Translations under genes and position numbers: made by a program
Notes under the pieces: generated by a model
What the model was told of the DNA's origin: nothing
Databases searched by the model: none
What the model saw: only the letters and a program-made list of their open reading frames with translations
Source: Christensenella massiliensis
GTDB lineage: Bacteria > Bacillota > Clostridia > Christensenellales > Christensenellaceae
Direction: 5' to 3'
DNA length: 64,000 nucleotides
NCBI GenBank assembly: GCA_900155415.1
Contig: LT700187.1
Coordinates: 2,480,001 to 2,544,000 of the forward strand
Shown here: piece by piece, positions 41,922 to 49,234 of the stretch
How positions within the stretch are numbered: the first letter of the stretch is position 1
Layout: each line of letters begins with the position of its first letter

Positions 41922-43085
41922 TTATCTTTGCGTCTCCGCCTGTCTCTGCATGTCTTTCAGTTCCGCCGCAGTAATCGTATATTTTTTATCGCGTCCGCTT
42001 TGCTCCGTAAATCTTCCAGTCTGTTTTTTCTCATGCCGGGAATCATAGAACAAAAACGGAACCGGTTCTCCCCCGTGCGCTCCTGTATCTGAGAACGTAA
42101 AATGATCGGATGCAACAGAAAGCGTAAAATCATCTCCGATGTTTTTCAGGAATTCTCCCAGAAAGACGCGGTCTATAGACTCTACTGCACGCATCTTTTC
42201 TATGGGCTGGAGCTCATGGGATAAATCGTCCGTCTCTTGGATATGTACGTAAATATCATCGTACTCTTCTACCGCTTTGACTGCTTTTTCCAGCTTTTCT
42301 TTCAGAAAGTCATCGAAAGAACGTCCCTCCCGGCGGGTTCCGATATTCGTCAGCCCTGCGATCGTCGTGATCCCATCCATCAGCAGTGTTTCGGAAAGGG
42401 CGACGCGGCCGCGCGTATCTCCTTTGATCTCAGGCATGATGGACGCGCCCCACATCCACATACCATTGGCAGGGATATTTTTCTTTTGCAGAAAATCATA
42501 GGACCTCTTCATCAGTTCAAAAAATTTCGCCTGTTTGCCCTCTGTGCGGATAAAGGGTGCGATATCCTGCCCAATGATATCGTGCGCAGGCATAAAATCG
42601 ACCGGATAAAGGGTTTTCCCGTTTTTCACGATCAGCGTACAGCGGAAAGAGCCGCAATAAACCAACTGGAATTCGTCGTCAAAGACCTTTGCGGCCAGTT
42701 CTTTTGCAACAGGCTCCGCGACCTCCGTCGCAATGTCATATGCGCTGTAGCTCTTGATTCGGCTCGTTTCAAAGGAATCTCCCTCGAACGTCACTAAGTT
42801 GCAGCGGATATATAAATCTTCCTCATTCATCGGAAGATGCAGGCCCGCCGCTTCTATGATCGATCTTCCACGATAGGTATGCGGATCAAACCCGAGCAAG
42901 CTTAAATTTGCTACTGCGCTTCCTACTTCAAGCCCGTCCGGTATCGTCAGGACCGTTCCGCCCAAAGCCTTTGCATAAAGCGCATCCAAATTCGGCGTCT
43001 TTGCATATTCAAGCGGCGTTTTATTACCCAGCGCGGCATTCGGCCTATCGGCAACGCCGTCTAAAACAAGCGTGATCTTTTTCAT
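41922..43085 (-). CDS. apgM: 2,3-bisphosphoglycerate-independent phosphoglycerate mutase, archaeal type
   Basis: A 387-residue alkaline-phosphatase-superfamily enzyme of the ApgM type rather than the larger GpmI type. It has the N-terminal metal site LDGVAD, nucleophile serine region GLEVGSAVANLSLLGFDP, and the C-terminal metal ligands SDH and HGGEPVP. It interconverts 3- and 2-phosphoglycerate in glycolysis; some bacterial relatives have been proposed to serve as phosphohomoserine mutases, which I cannot exclude. It is upstream of trpB2 but separated by that gene's promoter. Confidence 0.9.
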   Translation of the reverse strand: MKKITLVLDGVADRPNAALGNKTPLEYAKTPNLDALYAKALGGTVLTIPDGLEVGSAVANLSLLGFDPHTYRGRSIIEAAGLHLPMNEEDLYIRCNLVTFEGDSFETSRIKSYSAYDIATEVAEPVAKELAAKVFDDEFQLVYCGSFRCTLIVKNGKTLYPVDFMPAHDIIGQDIAPFIRTEGKQAKFFELMKRSYDFLQKKNIPANGMWMWGASIMPEIKGDTRGRVALSETLLMDGITTIAGLTNIGTRREGRSFDDFLKEKLEKAVKAVEEYDDIYVHIQETDDLSHELQPIEKMRAVESIDRVFLGEFLKNIGDDFTLSVASDHFTFSDTGAHGGEPVPFLFYDSRHEKKQTGRFTEQSGRDKKYTITAAELKDMQRQAETQR

Positions 43086-43183
43086 GTCCTTTCTCCTTTG
43101 CTGCGTTTCTTTTTCGTTCGCCTTTATTATACGTCATCCTATCTGCCGCTTCAATCTTCATCTATAAAAAAACGGCGCAACAT

Positions 43184-43216
43184 AAAAAACCATGCCGCTG
43201 TTCAATGCGCATGGCT
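43184..43216 (-). terminator. Terminator after the glucosaminidase-type gene
   Basis: AGCCATGC and GCATGGT form the stem in the minus-strand RNA, followed by six T residues. Confidence 0.75.
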
Positions 43217-43231
43217 TTTATTTCCAAAAAA

Positions 43232-43897
43232 TCAAGCTGCTTCTGCTCCGTTTTGTTCCCTCATTTCCTGTATTTTTCCAAAATTCCTTTTCATAAGGGA
43301 TTCTACCTGCGTATACCATGACTCAGAGCCCCCGCAATAATTCTGGCTCACATCCTTCGACGTCTTTCCCCGGTAATATTTTCCGTTTTCGTTCAGATAA
43401 TCATCCCGCAGGAGCGTGGCCTGATATTCTACGCAATCCTGTTTCGTCGGAAATTCCATATAGCCGTCATTTCCGTTTTTGATGCCGCCCAAGTTATTGC
43501 AGTTGCGCGCAAGACTGCTGTTTCCGAATCCGCTTTCAAGCTGAGCGACGCTGATCAGGAACAAAGCATTGATGCCGTGCGTCTGTTCTTTGTCCGCATA
43601 GTATGCGCCGAGTCCTTCGAGGCCCGAATCCTCGAGCAGGGTCTCCAGCTCCTCCGCCGTATATCCAGTAATGACCGTGAGATCCCCATAAGGGGCGTAC
43701 TCATACGGCGCGCTCAGCGCTTCGTCTGTAAATGTTTCAATAACAGCCTGCGTGATACTCTCTGCAAGCGCCTCCGCACTTTCCTGCATCTCCGTGCTTT
43801 CCGCCGCTGACGCATGCGGCAGAGCAGTAACGCCAATCGCAAGAACCAAAAAGCCAGTACATACAACTTGGCAGGCTTTCATGACTGCTTTTTTCAT
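43232..43897 (-). CDS. Secreted GH73-type glucosaminidase-domain protein
   Basis: A 221-residue exported protein. The signal peptide (basic start, hydrophobic core ending ASA near residue 31) precedes a variable region and then a glucosaminidase domain with HGINALFLISVAQLESGFGNS (catalytic Glu in LESG), ARNCNNLGGIK and the aromatic GYMEFPTKQDCVEYQ segment. It should cleave the peptidoglycan glycan chain between N-acetylglucosamine and muramic acid. No wall-binding repeats are attached, so it may be a free autolysin. Confidence 0.85.
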   Translation of the reverse strand: MKKAVMKACQVVCTGFLVLAIGVTALPHASAAESTEMQESAEALAESITQAVIETFTDEALSAPYEYAPYGDLTVITGYTAEELETLLEDSGLEGLGAYYADKEQTHGINALFLISVAQLESGFGNSSLARNCNNLGGIKNGNDGYMEFPTKQDCVEYQATLLRDDYLNENGKYYRGKTSKDVSQNYCGGSESWYTQVESLMKRNFGKIQEMREQNGAEAA

Positions 43898-44065
43898 ACT
43901 ACTTCCTTTCCCTTTTTAGGGGTGCCTTGCTATTATACCTCCGCTTTCTTTATTTTGCAAGTATTTTGCATTTTTTTAGGGAATCGGTTTATTAATCATT
44001 CATAAATGCTCTGTTGATTCCCCACATATTTAGGAGTACACTATGTCTTATAAAGGAGTGGTTCT

Positions 44066-44428
44066 ATGAAAGCAGAAAAAAGTTATTTTCCCGGCCTTAA
44101 GCTCGATCCCGCGCTGCACCGCAGTGTTCCGGAGGCCGGATGCGTTGTCAGCGACAGGATCTCTGTAGATGGATGTGAGATCGGCGTTATGTATCGGGAT
44201 ATTCCGGTTCCAAACACGCCCGATTCCGGTTGGGTTTTTCTCGCCGGAGACGAAGACGGCGTTTATATGAATACTCCCGGCAACAATACGGTGTTTCCTC
44301 TCGAAACGATATGCAGCTACGATCCCGACATCGTTCCTTTTCTTGATTCCGACGTTGAGACCGCGTTTATCCGGGACGAAAACGGCGGATTTGTATTGCA
44401 AAAGCATTTTTTCGACGAAGAGGATTAA
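44066..44428 (+). CDS. DUF2185 (Imm33-like) protein
   Basis: A 120-residue soluble acidic protein with AGCVVSDRISVDGCEIGVMYRD, SGWVFLAGDEDGVYMN and YDPDIVPFLD blocks, the pattern of DUF2185. That fold is also found among polymorphic-toxin immunity proteins, but no toxin gene is adjacent here, so an immunity role is not supported. It has its own RBS (AAAGGAG) and precedes a membrane-protein gene by 6 bases. Confidence 0.8.
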   Translation: MKAEKSYFPGLKLDPALHRSVPEAGCVVSDRISVDGCEIGVMYRDIPVPNTPDSGWVFLAGDEDGVYMNTPGNNTVFPLETICSYDPDIVPFLDSDVETAFIRDENGGFVLQKHFFDEED

Positions 44429-44434
44429 AGCGTT

Positions 44435-44902
44435 ATGCCGACCGGGAACCGTTCATGGCTGGAGCACAGCCCTCGCATTAATAAAAAGTATCTTCCCCTG
44501 CTTGCCGGGATCGTTTGGTGCATTGCGGGCACAGCCGTTCTTTCAATCGGGCTGCCTGCTTTACTCCGTCATTTAGATCCAATATGGCTCTCGCTCCCAG
44601 CCGCATGCATTGTTTTCTTTCTTTTTTTCAAATTTATTTTTTTCCGCCTGTTTCGAAAGCATACCGCCCGCATCGCGGCTTTCCCTCATAGGCAGGTATG
44701 CGCGTTTGCATTTTTCGATGTCAAGGGTTATATTATCATGGCCTGCATGATCAGCTTCGGCATCATTCTGCGCGCCTCGGGTCTCTTTCCGCCATTTGTG
44801 CTCGGTATATTGTATACAGGCATCGGTGCGGCTATGTATGGAGCAGTCCTCAATTTTATTGTTTATTTTATCCGCAGTCAGAAAAAATCTTCCGCTTTTT
44901 AA
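44435..44902 (+). CDS. Four-helix membrane protein of unknown function
   Basis: A 155-residue protein with a polar N-terminus (about 18 residues) and four hydrophobic segments: 21-44, 51-72, 95-117 and 120-146. It is clearly membrane-embedded with basic residues between helices 2 and 3. No enzymatic motif is visible. It overlaps functionally with the DUF2185 gene as the second gene of a two-gene unit that ends at a hairpin. Confidence 0.7.
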   Translation: MPTGNRSWLEHSPRINKKYLPLLAGIVWCIAGTAVLSIGLPALLRHLDPIWLSLPAACIVFFLFFKFIFFRLFRKHTARIAAFPHRQVCAFAFFDVKGYIIMACMISFGIILRASGLFPPFVLGILYTGIGAAMYGAVLNFIVYFIRSQKKSSAF

Positions 44903-44924
44903 CATATTTGCGGTCTGATTCCCG

Positions 44925-44957
44925 AAAAAAATACGGCCGTTAAAAGGGCCGCATTTT
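44925..44957. terminator. Bidirectional terminator between the membrane protein and yqeY
   Basis: ATACGGCC and GGCCGCAT pair with one mismatch; runs of A and T flank the stem for both convergent genes. Confidence 0.7.
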
Positions 44958-44971
44958 TGGCCAACTGTTTT

Positions 44972-45421
44972 CTACTTCATGGCTTCTCCTACCAGCCGGT
45001 TCACCATACCGCCGTCTGCCTTTCCTTTCACGAGCGGCATTAGGTTCTTCATGATGATGCCCTTATCCTTTGGCTCCGGTTTTTCTATCCCCAGCTTCTG
45101 CAGAACTTCAGCGATTATCTTTTGAATTTCCGCTTCTTCCATTTGCGCAGGAGCAAATTCAGAGAGAACCGCAATACGGCTCCGGTTCATTTCGATCAAA
45201 TCTGCACGGGCCGCTTTTTCGGCGCCTGCAAGGCTCTCCTCCGCTTGTTTGATCTCTTTCAGAATAATAGCGTCTTCCTCAGCTTCCAAAAGAGCCTCCT
45301 TTTTGTCTTTTGCCTTTGCCTTTAATGCAGCCAGCAAAAGCGAAAGCGATTCTTTCCGCTCCGCATCCCGCGCTTTCATTGCGGCAATCATTTCCTTTTG
45401 TACCAATTCCGTTTTACTCAT
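44972..45421 (-). CDS. yqeY: YqeY/GatB-like domain protein
   Basis: A 149-residue protein of the YqeY family: an N-terminal helical domain (MIAAMKARDAERKESLSLLLAALK) joined to a GatB/Asn-tRNA amidotransferase tail with MKNLMPLVKGKADGGMVNRLV. The tail is thought to contact tRNA, but the function of stand-alone YqeY is unproven. AAGGAGGAA precedes the start. Confidence 0.93.
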   Translation of the reverse strand: MSKTELVQKEMIAAMKARDAERKESLSLLLAALKAKAKDKKEALLEAEEDAIILKEIKQAEESLAGAEKAARADLIEMNRSRIAVLSEFAPAQMEEAEIQKIIAEVLQKLGIEKPEPKDKGIIMKNLMPLVKGKADGGMVNRLVGEAMK

Positions 45422-45453
45422 GTTCCATTCCTCCTTCCGGCAACCCCTGTGCG

Positions 45454-45624
45454 TTACGATCTCTTTTTCATACAGATAACTGCGTCATCCCTAATATGAT
45501 CCCATACTTTGGGCTCGTTCCATAGTCCTCGCCCGTATAGTTTGATACATCCCCATCCGGACGGCTGTTTTCCAAGGCAAATAATATCGCGTGAGCCTTT
45601 CTCCTCCGGCTGCCTTCTCGTCAT
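45454..45624 (-). CDS. Possible 56-residue protein, uncertain
   Basis: An open frame starting MTRRQPEEKG and ending CMKKRS lies between the DUF4015 gene and yqeY in the same direction. It holds a compact mix of Trp, Cys, Gly and Lys in the middle. Its ATG overlaps the stop of an upstream 15-codon frame but has no clear RBS. It could be chance. Confidence 0.3.
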   Translation of the reverse strand: MTRRQPEEKGSRDIICLGKQPSGWGCIKLYGRGLWNEPKVWDHIRDDAVICMKKRS

Positions 45625-45673
45625 TCAGAGAAGCCGAACACCGATAAACCCGGAAATATTTTCTCCATTCAAT

Positions 45674-47038
45674 TCACGGCAAAGTGTCTGAAACCGCTGA
45701 TCTATTGTTTTGACCATCTCTATTCGCACCGTTTTTTATTTCTTCCTCGTTTTCTGACGGCAAAAAAGCGTCTTCCGGGTAATGGCTTCCGGCATTCCAG
45801 AATATCCATTCCTTTGCTCCGCCGTCATAAACCGCATCGATCTGCGCCCTGAATTCTTCCGGACCGTATTCCAAATAGTTATCCAGCCATGTAGCCGTGA
45901 ATCCCTGCAGCCACGGGCGCACTTTAGCAACATGCCCCTGCTTGTTCGGTTCGGACAGCAGGCGGCCGGAGTCTGACATGAGCCCTGCTACCAATTCATA
46001 CGGGTGAGTATCCGGGTCGGTCAAATCGTATGCACCGTCTGTAATGTGCGAGGGATAATCCATCGGACAGATATAGTCGAGATATTTGGCCATTCCCGCG
46101 TAATCCTGCCCAATCAGAACACCGTCCGATTCATAAAGAACAATGACGCCATAAACATCCGCAGAAACAAACAGCCCCGTGGGGGCCAGCGCACGGTAAG
46201 CATATTCGACAAATTCATTTACGATCTCCTGCTTGGAAACGCTCTGCGCCTCTTCTCCAAAATCCACCTGCTTCATTCCATGGTCAGTAGAAAAACGGAT
46301 ATAATCAAATTGTATTTCATCGAAGCCATCCTTTGCCATCTGTTTTCCAATACCGACCAGATAGTCCCACAGCTCCCGGTCATACGGATTCACCCATGCA
46401 TTTCCGTCTTTATCCCGAAAAATAGACCCATCGCTATTTTTCAGACTGAACTCCGGACGTGCCTCTGCAAGGAACGGGTCCTTAAAGGCAACGACGCGGC
46501 CTATTACATAGATACCGTTTTCCTTCAGCTTTTTGATCAATGCTCCGATATCCGTAATATACGGTTGAACAGCTCCTATCTCCTGCACCATATCAATATC
46601 CATATCGTACGTGACGTGTCCGTCGTCTGTTTTAACGTTGATCACCATGGCATTCAGCTCAGTTTTCTTGAGAAGCGCAATCAGGGAATCAAGCTTATCT
46701 TCCGTCGATACGCTTCCATCACTTACATATATCCCCTTTGCTTCTATCGGAACACGCGGGTCATTTTCCCATATCTCCTCTGCCGTCATATCGGCAAGCT
46801 TTTTAGGCGTCGGGGAAGCAGAGGGAGACGGACTCGCCGTCTTTTGGGGGCTCGCAGATACAAAGACCGTTTCCTCCGCGGAAACATCGTCCGGTTCCCT
46901 ACCATTTACTTTTTGCTTCTGCTCCAAAGAACCCACGGCAAGAAAGACACAAGCAACAACACAAACAGCCGCAACTGTGCTGATTGCGATTCTTTTGCGG
47001 CGGTGCAGGCGCCGCTCACGCTCCGTTATCCTTGTCAT
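45674..47038 (-). CDS. DUF4015 putative glycoside hydrolase, membrane-anchored
   Basis: A 454-residue protein. A basic N-terminus and one membrane helix (about 17-37) are followed by a Ser/Pro/Thr-rich linker (about 60-78), then a TIM-barrel-like catalytic domain. That domain opens with AKGIYVSDGSVSTEDKLDSLI and includes DEIQFDYIRFSTDHGM, a metal/acid-rich strand typical of DUF4015, and ICPMDYPSH. It is presumed to act on a cell-surface polysaccharide outside the membrane; the substrate is unknown. Confidence 0.85.
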   Translation of the reverse strand: MTRITERERRLHRRKRIAISTVAAVCVVACVFLAVGSLEQKQKVNGREPDDVSAEETVFVSASPQKTASPSPSASPTPKKLADMTAEEIWENDPRVPIEAKGIYVSDGSVSTEDKLDSLIALLKKTELNAMVINVKTDDGHVTYDMDIDMVQEIGAVQPYITDIGALIKKLKENGIYVIGRVVAFKDPFLAEARPEFSLKNSDGSIFRDKDGNAWVNPYDRELWDYLVGIGKQMAKDGFDEIQFDYIRFSTDHGMKQVDFGEEAQSVSKQEIVNEFVEYAYRALAPTGLFVSADVYGVIVLYESDGVLIGQDYAGMAKYLDYICPMDYPSHITDGAYDLTDPDTHPYELVAGLMSDSGRLLSEPNKQGHVAKVRPWLQGFTATWLDNYLEYGPEEFRAQIDAVYDGGAKEWIFWNAGSHYPEDAFLPSENEEEIKNGANRDGQNNRSAVSDTLP

Positions 47039-47279
47039 GAAATCCCTCCGAAAAATATTGCAATATATTCCGTTTCTATTATAGCATACTGTGCAGCATC
47101 TGAAGAAATCGAATATTTTTCAATGCAGAAACACCGTACATTCCGCTATAGAAATTTGTCTTACCCGAACGTTCCGGCTGCCGCTTATTTTCCACCGCTC
47201 TAAGGGGCTTGGCCGTTATCTCCCCCAGCTCATCAACCGGGCAAAATAAAAATGCTGAAACCGTGGTTTTGTTTCATCG

Positions 47280-47360
47280 ATACAAAATAGCTTCAGGGAA
47301 AACGGAGCCTCCGCCGAACTTGAATGGCCCGCTCATCGAAATAAGTTCGGCAAAGAAGCG
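47280..47360. repeat. Repeat element copy A with 9-bp hairpin
   Basis: ATACAAAATAG (47280-47290), then AAAACGGA-CC, then GCCGAACTT (47313-47321) pairing perfectly with AAGTTCGGC (47343-47351), followed by AAAGAAGCGG. The same order recurs at 47598 with a different stem sequence. Confidence 0.55.
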
Positions 47361-47555
47361 GAAGATCAAGCTCCAGCACGGCAAAGATAGCTTTCTCTTC
47401 TTTCCGGCCGCGTTCGCATGAACTCCTCTCCCTCTTTCCAGCCGATAAAAAGTATGCGCTTCCGGCACAAACCGGGGCCTCAGCCGGCTCAAATACAGCG
47501 AGTCGTTTGGAAGCAATGCGAAACAGGTACGCATATATGGATTTTTCCGTATAAG

Positions 47556-47588
47556 AAAAATCGGAACAAGCGCGCTTTGTTCCGATTT
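47556..47588. terminator. Perfect hairpin, terminator-like in both directions
   Basis: AAATCGGAACAA and TTGTTCCGATTT flank a seven-base GC-rich loop. It sits 10 bases before repeat copy C. Confidence 0.6.
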
Positions 47589-47597
47589 GTGTCGTTC

Positions 47598-47671
47598 ATA
47601 CAAAATAGATGCAGCTAAAAACGGACCCCCGCGCGAGCCTATCGAAGCGGGTCGCGTGGGAAAAAGAAGCG
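47598..47671. repeat. Repeat element copy C with 9-bp hairpin
   Basis: ATACAAAATAG (47598-47608), AAAAACGGACC, then CCCGCGCGA (47628-47636) pairing with TCGCGTGGG (47652-47660, one G-U), followed by AAAAAGAAGCGG. The flanks match copy A while the stem differs on both sides. Confidence 0.55.
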
Positions 47672-47683
47672 GCAGTAGAGCAT

Positions 47684-47708
47684 AAAAAAACCCTCGCTTT
47701 TGCGAGGG
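47684..47708 (-). terminator. Terminator of the tRNA operon
   Basis: CCCTCGC and GCGAGGG pair around a TTTT/AAAA loop and are followed by seven T in the minus-strand RNA. Confidence 0.85.
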
Positions 47709-47736
47709 CTTTGGAATCGCGGAACTTGCCGCGACG

Positions 47737-47813
47737 TGGTGGGCCTTCAGGGACTCGAACCCTGGACACCCTGATTAAGAGTCAGGTGCTCTAGCCAACT
47801 GAGCTAAAGGCCC
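47737..47813 (-). tRNA. tRNA-Lys (CTT)
   Basis: Full cloverleaf of 77 nt including an encoded CCA. The anticodon loop is CTCTTAA, so the anticodon is CTT (codon AAG). The T-arm GGTTCGAGTCC and D-arm are regular. It is the last gene of the tRNA operon. Confidence 0.96.
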
Positions 47814-47835
47814 AAACCTGCATATTTGCAGAAGA

Positions 47836-47909
47836 TGGAGCGGGTGATGGGAATCGAACCCACGTATTCGGCTTGGAAGGCCGACGCTCTACCATTGAGC
47901 TACACCCGC
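47836..47909 (-). tRNA. tRNA-Gly (TCC)
   Basis: A 74-nt cloverleaf with encoded CCA. The anticodon loop CTTCCAA gives anticodon TCC, reading GGA and GGG. Confidence 0.96.
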
Positions 47910-47987
47910 ATATATTCTCTTTTCGTTCTGCCTCCTGCAAAACAAAATCCACTCATTCCACAGGCCGCTCCTCCGCAAAAGATGCTT

Positions 47988-48061
47988 TGGAGCGGGTGAT
48001 GGGAATCGAACCCACATAGCCGGCTTGGGAAGCCGGTGCTCTGCCACTGAGCTACACCCGC
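47988..48061 (-). tRNA. tRNA-Gly (CCC)
   Basis: A 74-nt cloverleaf with encoded CCA. The anticodon loop TTCCCAA gives anticodon CCC. It shares its acceptor and T-stems with the tRNA-Gly (TCC) downstream, suggesting duplication. Confidence 0.96.
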
Positions 48062-48121
48062 ATTTCATCTTTCCTAAAATGTACGTTCCCACCGCGCTGA
48101 TGGGAACGACATTTTATTTTG

Positions 48122-48196
48122 TGGAGCGGAAGACGAGATTCGAACTCGCGACATTCGCCTTGGCAAGGCGACGCTCTACCACTGAGCCACTCCCGC
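48122..48196 (-). tRNA. tRNA-Gly (GCC)
   Basis: A 75-nt cloverleaf with encoded CCA. The anticodon loop TTGCCAA gives anticodon GCC, reading GGC and GGT. Confidence 0.96.
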
Positions 48197-48207
48197 ATAT
48201 ATGAAAT

Positions 48208-48291
48208 TGGTGCGGGCGAAAGGACTCGAACCTTCACGCCTAAGGCACCAGATCCTAAGTCTGGCGCGTCTGCCAATTCCGCCACGCCCGC
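48208..48291 (-). tRNA. tRNA-Leu (TAG)
   Basis: An 84-nt class II tRNA with a long variable arm and encoded CCA. The anticodon loop CTTAGGA gives anticodon TAG, reading CTA and related codons. It is the first gene of the cluster. Confidence 0.95.
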
Positions 48292-48322
48292 GCTCTATAC
48301 GCGTCCGTCGCGCGCAAGAATT

Positions 48323-48352
48323 ATTATAATAGATAAGCATTCCTATTGTCAA
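48323..48352 (-). promoter_or_regulatory. Promoter of the tRNA cluster
   Basis: TTGACA (48347-48352) and TATAAT (48323-48328) with an 18-base spacer, about 30 bases upstream of tRNA-Leu. Confidence 0.75.
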
Positions 48353-48392
48353 GAGGATTTCTGCTTTTAAAATATGTTTTCTGTGGTTTTTC

Positions 48393-49094
48393 TTAAAACA
48401 TTCTTATTCCGGCACTTTCGCTCGCCAGGCGGCGCTTTCGTGCCTTCCAATCCGGCATATGATCTGTCAGGAATGTTTTAAAGTCTGCTCCATGGTCCGG
48501 ATAAAGCAGGTGTGCAAGCTCGTGGAGCACGACATATTCGATGCACTCAGGCGAAGCACACATCAAATAATAATTGAAACGAATGGTTCTTTGAACACTG
48601 GTACAGCTCCCCCACAGTGTCCTCATTTTTCGTATCTTGATCGTCGGTCTGTCTTCCTGCGGAAGTCCTAACACAGGGTACCATTTATCCACCGCTTCTT
48701 CCAAATAGGAATATGCCTGCCTTTCCCACCATTCCTGCAGTACTTTTTTATATTCCTCCGGGTTTCCGCAGAATACCGTCATGCTCCCGCCGCTTATGGC
48801 AACACCTGTCCTGCGGTCCTTTACAGCCTCCAGCGTATAGTCATTTCCCATAAACAGCACATGACCATCCTCCTGCTTCGCCGCCGTAAGACTTCTTATG
48901 TGTTCCTCGATCCATCCCTTTTTAGATGAGACAAATTCACGAATACGCCCGCTGTCTACACCAAAGGGTGCGCTTACGCAGGCCTTTCCGTCCCTGCAAA
49001 TGCGCAGACGTATATTCTTCATCGTTTTTCGCATAATACCGATGTTCAGCTCACTGCCGTCGGATAATTCGATTTTTATAAATTCACCGCTCAT
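48393..49094 (-). CDS. YgjP-like (DUF45) zinc metallopeptidase
   Basis: About 233 residues from the chosen start. The zinc motif HELAH with a third His in LLYPDHG lies near residue 190, preceded by the WGSCTSVQRTIRFNYYL block shared by the YgjP/SprT-like family. The substrate is unknown. I chose the ATG at 49094, since upstream codons run through the promoter region; no clear RBS is seen, and TATAAT lies only eight bases away (49102-49107). Confidence 0.85.
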   Translation of the reverse strand: MSGEFIKIELSDGSELNIGIMRKTMKNIRLRICRDGKACVSAPFGVDSGRIREFVSSKKGWIEEHIRSLTAAKQEDGHVLFMGNDYTLEAVKDRRTGVAISGGSMTVFCGNPEEYKKVLQEWWERQAYSYLEEAVDKWYPVLGLPQEDRPTIKIRKMRTLWGSCTSVQRTIRFNYYLMCASPECIEYVVLHELAHLLYPDHGADFKTFLTDHMPDWKARKRRLASESAGIRMF

Positions 49095-49139
49095 ATTGTT
49101 TATTATAGCACATCCATGGCAAAATAGCACGGCAAACGG

Positions 49140-49168
49140 TTGATAAACCGGCGCATATTCAGTATAAT
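49140..49168 (+). promoter_or_regulatory. Promoter of murC
   Basis: TTGATA (49140-49145) and TATAAT (49163-49168) with 17-base spacing, about 65 bases before the murC ATG. Confidence 0.7.
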
Positions 49169-49234
49169 AGAAAAGCATTTAAAGAACAGGCGTATACCGG
49201 CCCCGGAGGCCGTAATGAAAATCAGGAGAATCGG

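Larger units (their letters stand above)
47039..47736. other. 700-base intergenic region with repeat elements
   Basis: I find no convincing gene here. TATAAT for the DUF4015 gene lies near 47080. From 47280 to 47671 related repeat-like blocks occur, described separately. A perfect hairpin (47556-47588) and the tRNA terminator (47684-47708) lie at the right. Confidence 0.6.

Noticed and set aside
44066-44428. DUF2185 protein as part of a toxin-immunity system
   Set aside because: No toxin-like gene, secretion gene or repeat array is adjacent; DUF2185 proteins also occur alone.
46004-47203. Plus-strand frame of about 399 codons opposite the DUF4015 gene
   Set aside because: No RBS, runs antisense to a protein with clear domain order, and holds no recognisable motif.
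47039-47736. Repeat blocks as a CRISPR array
   Set aside because: Copies are few, unequally spaced and diverged, with no cas genes nearby.
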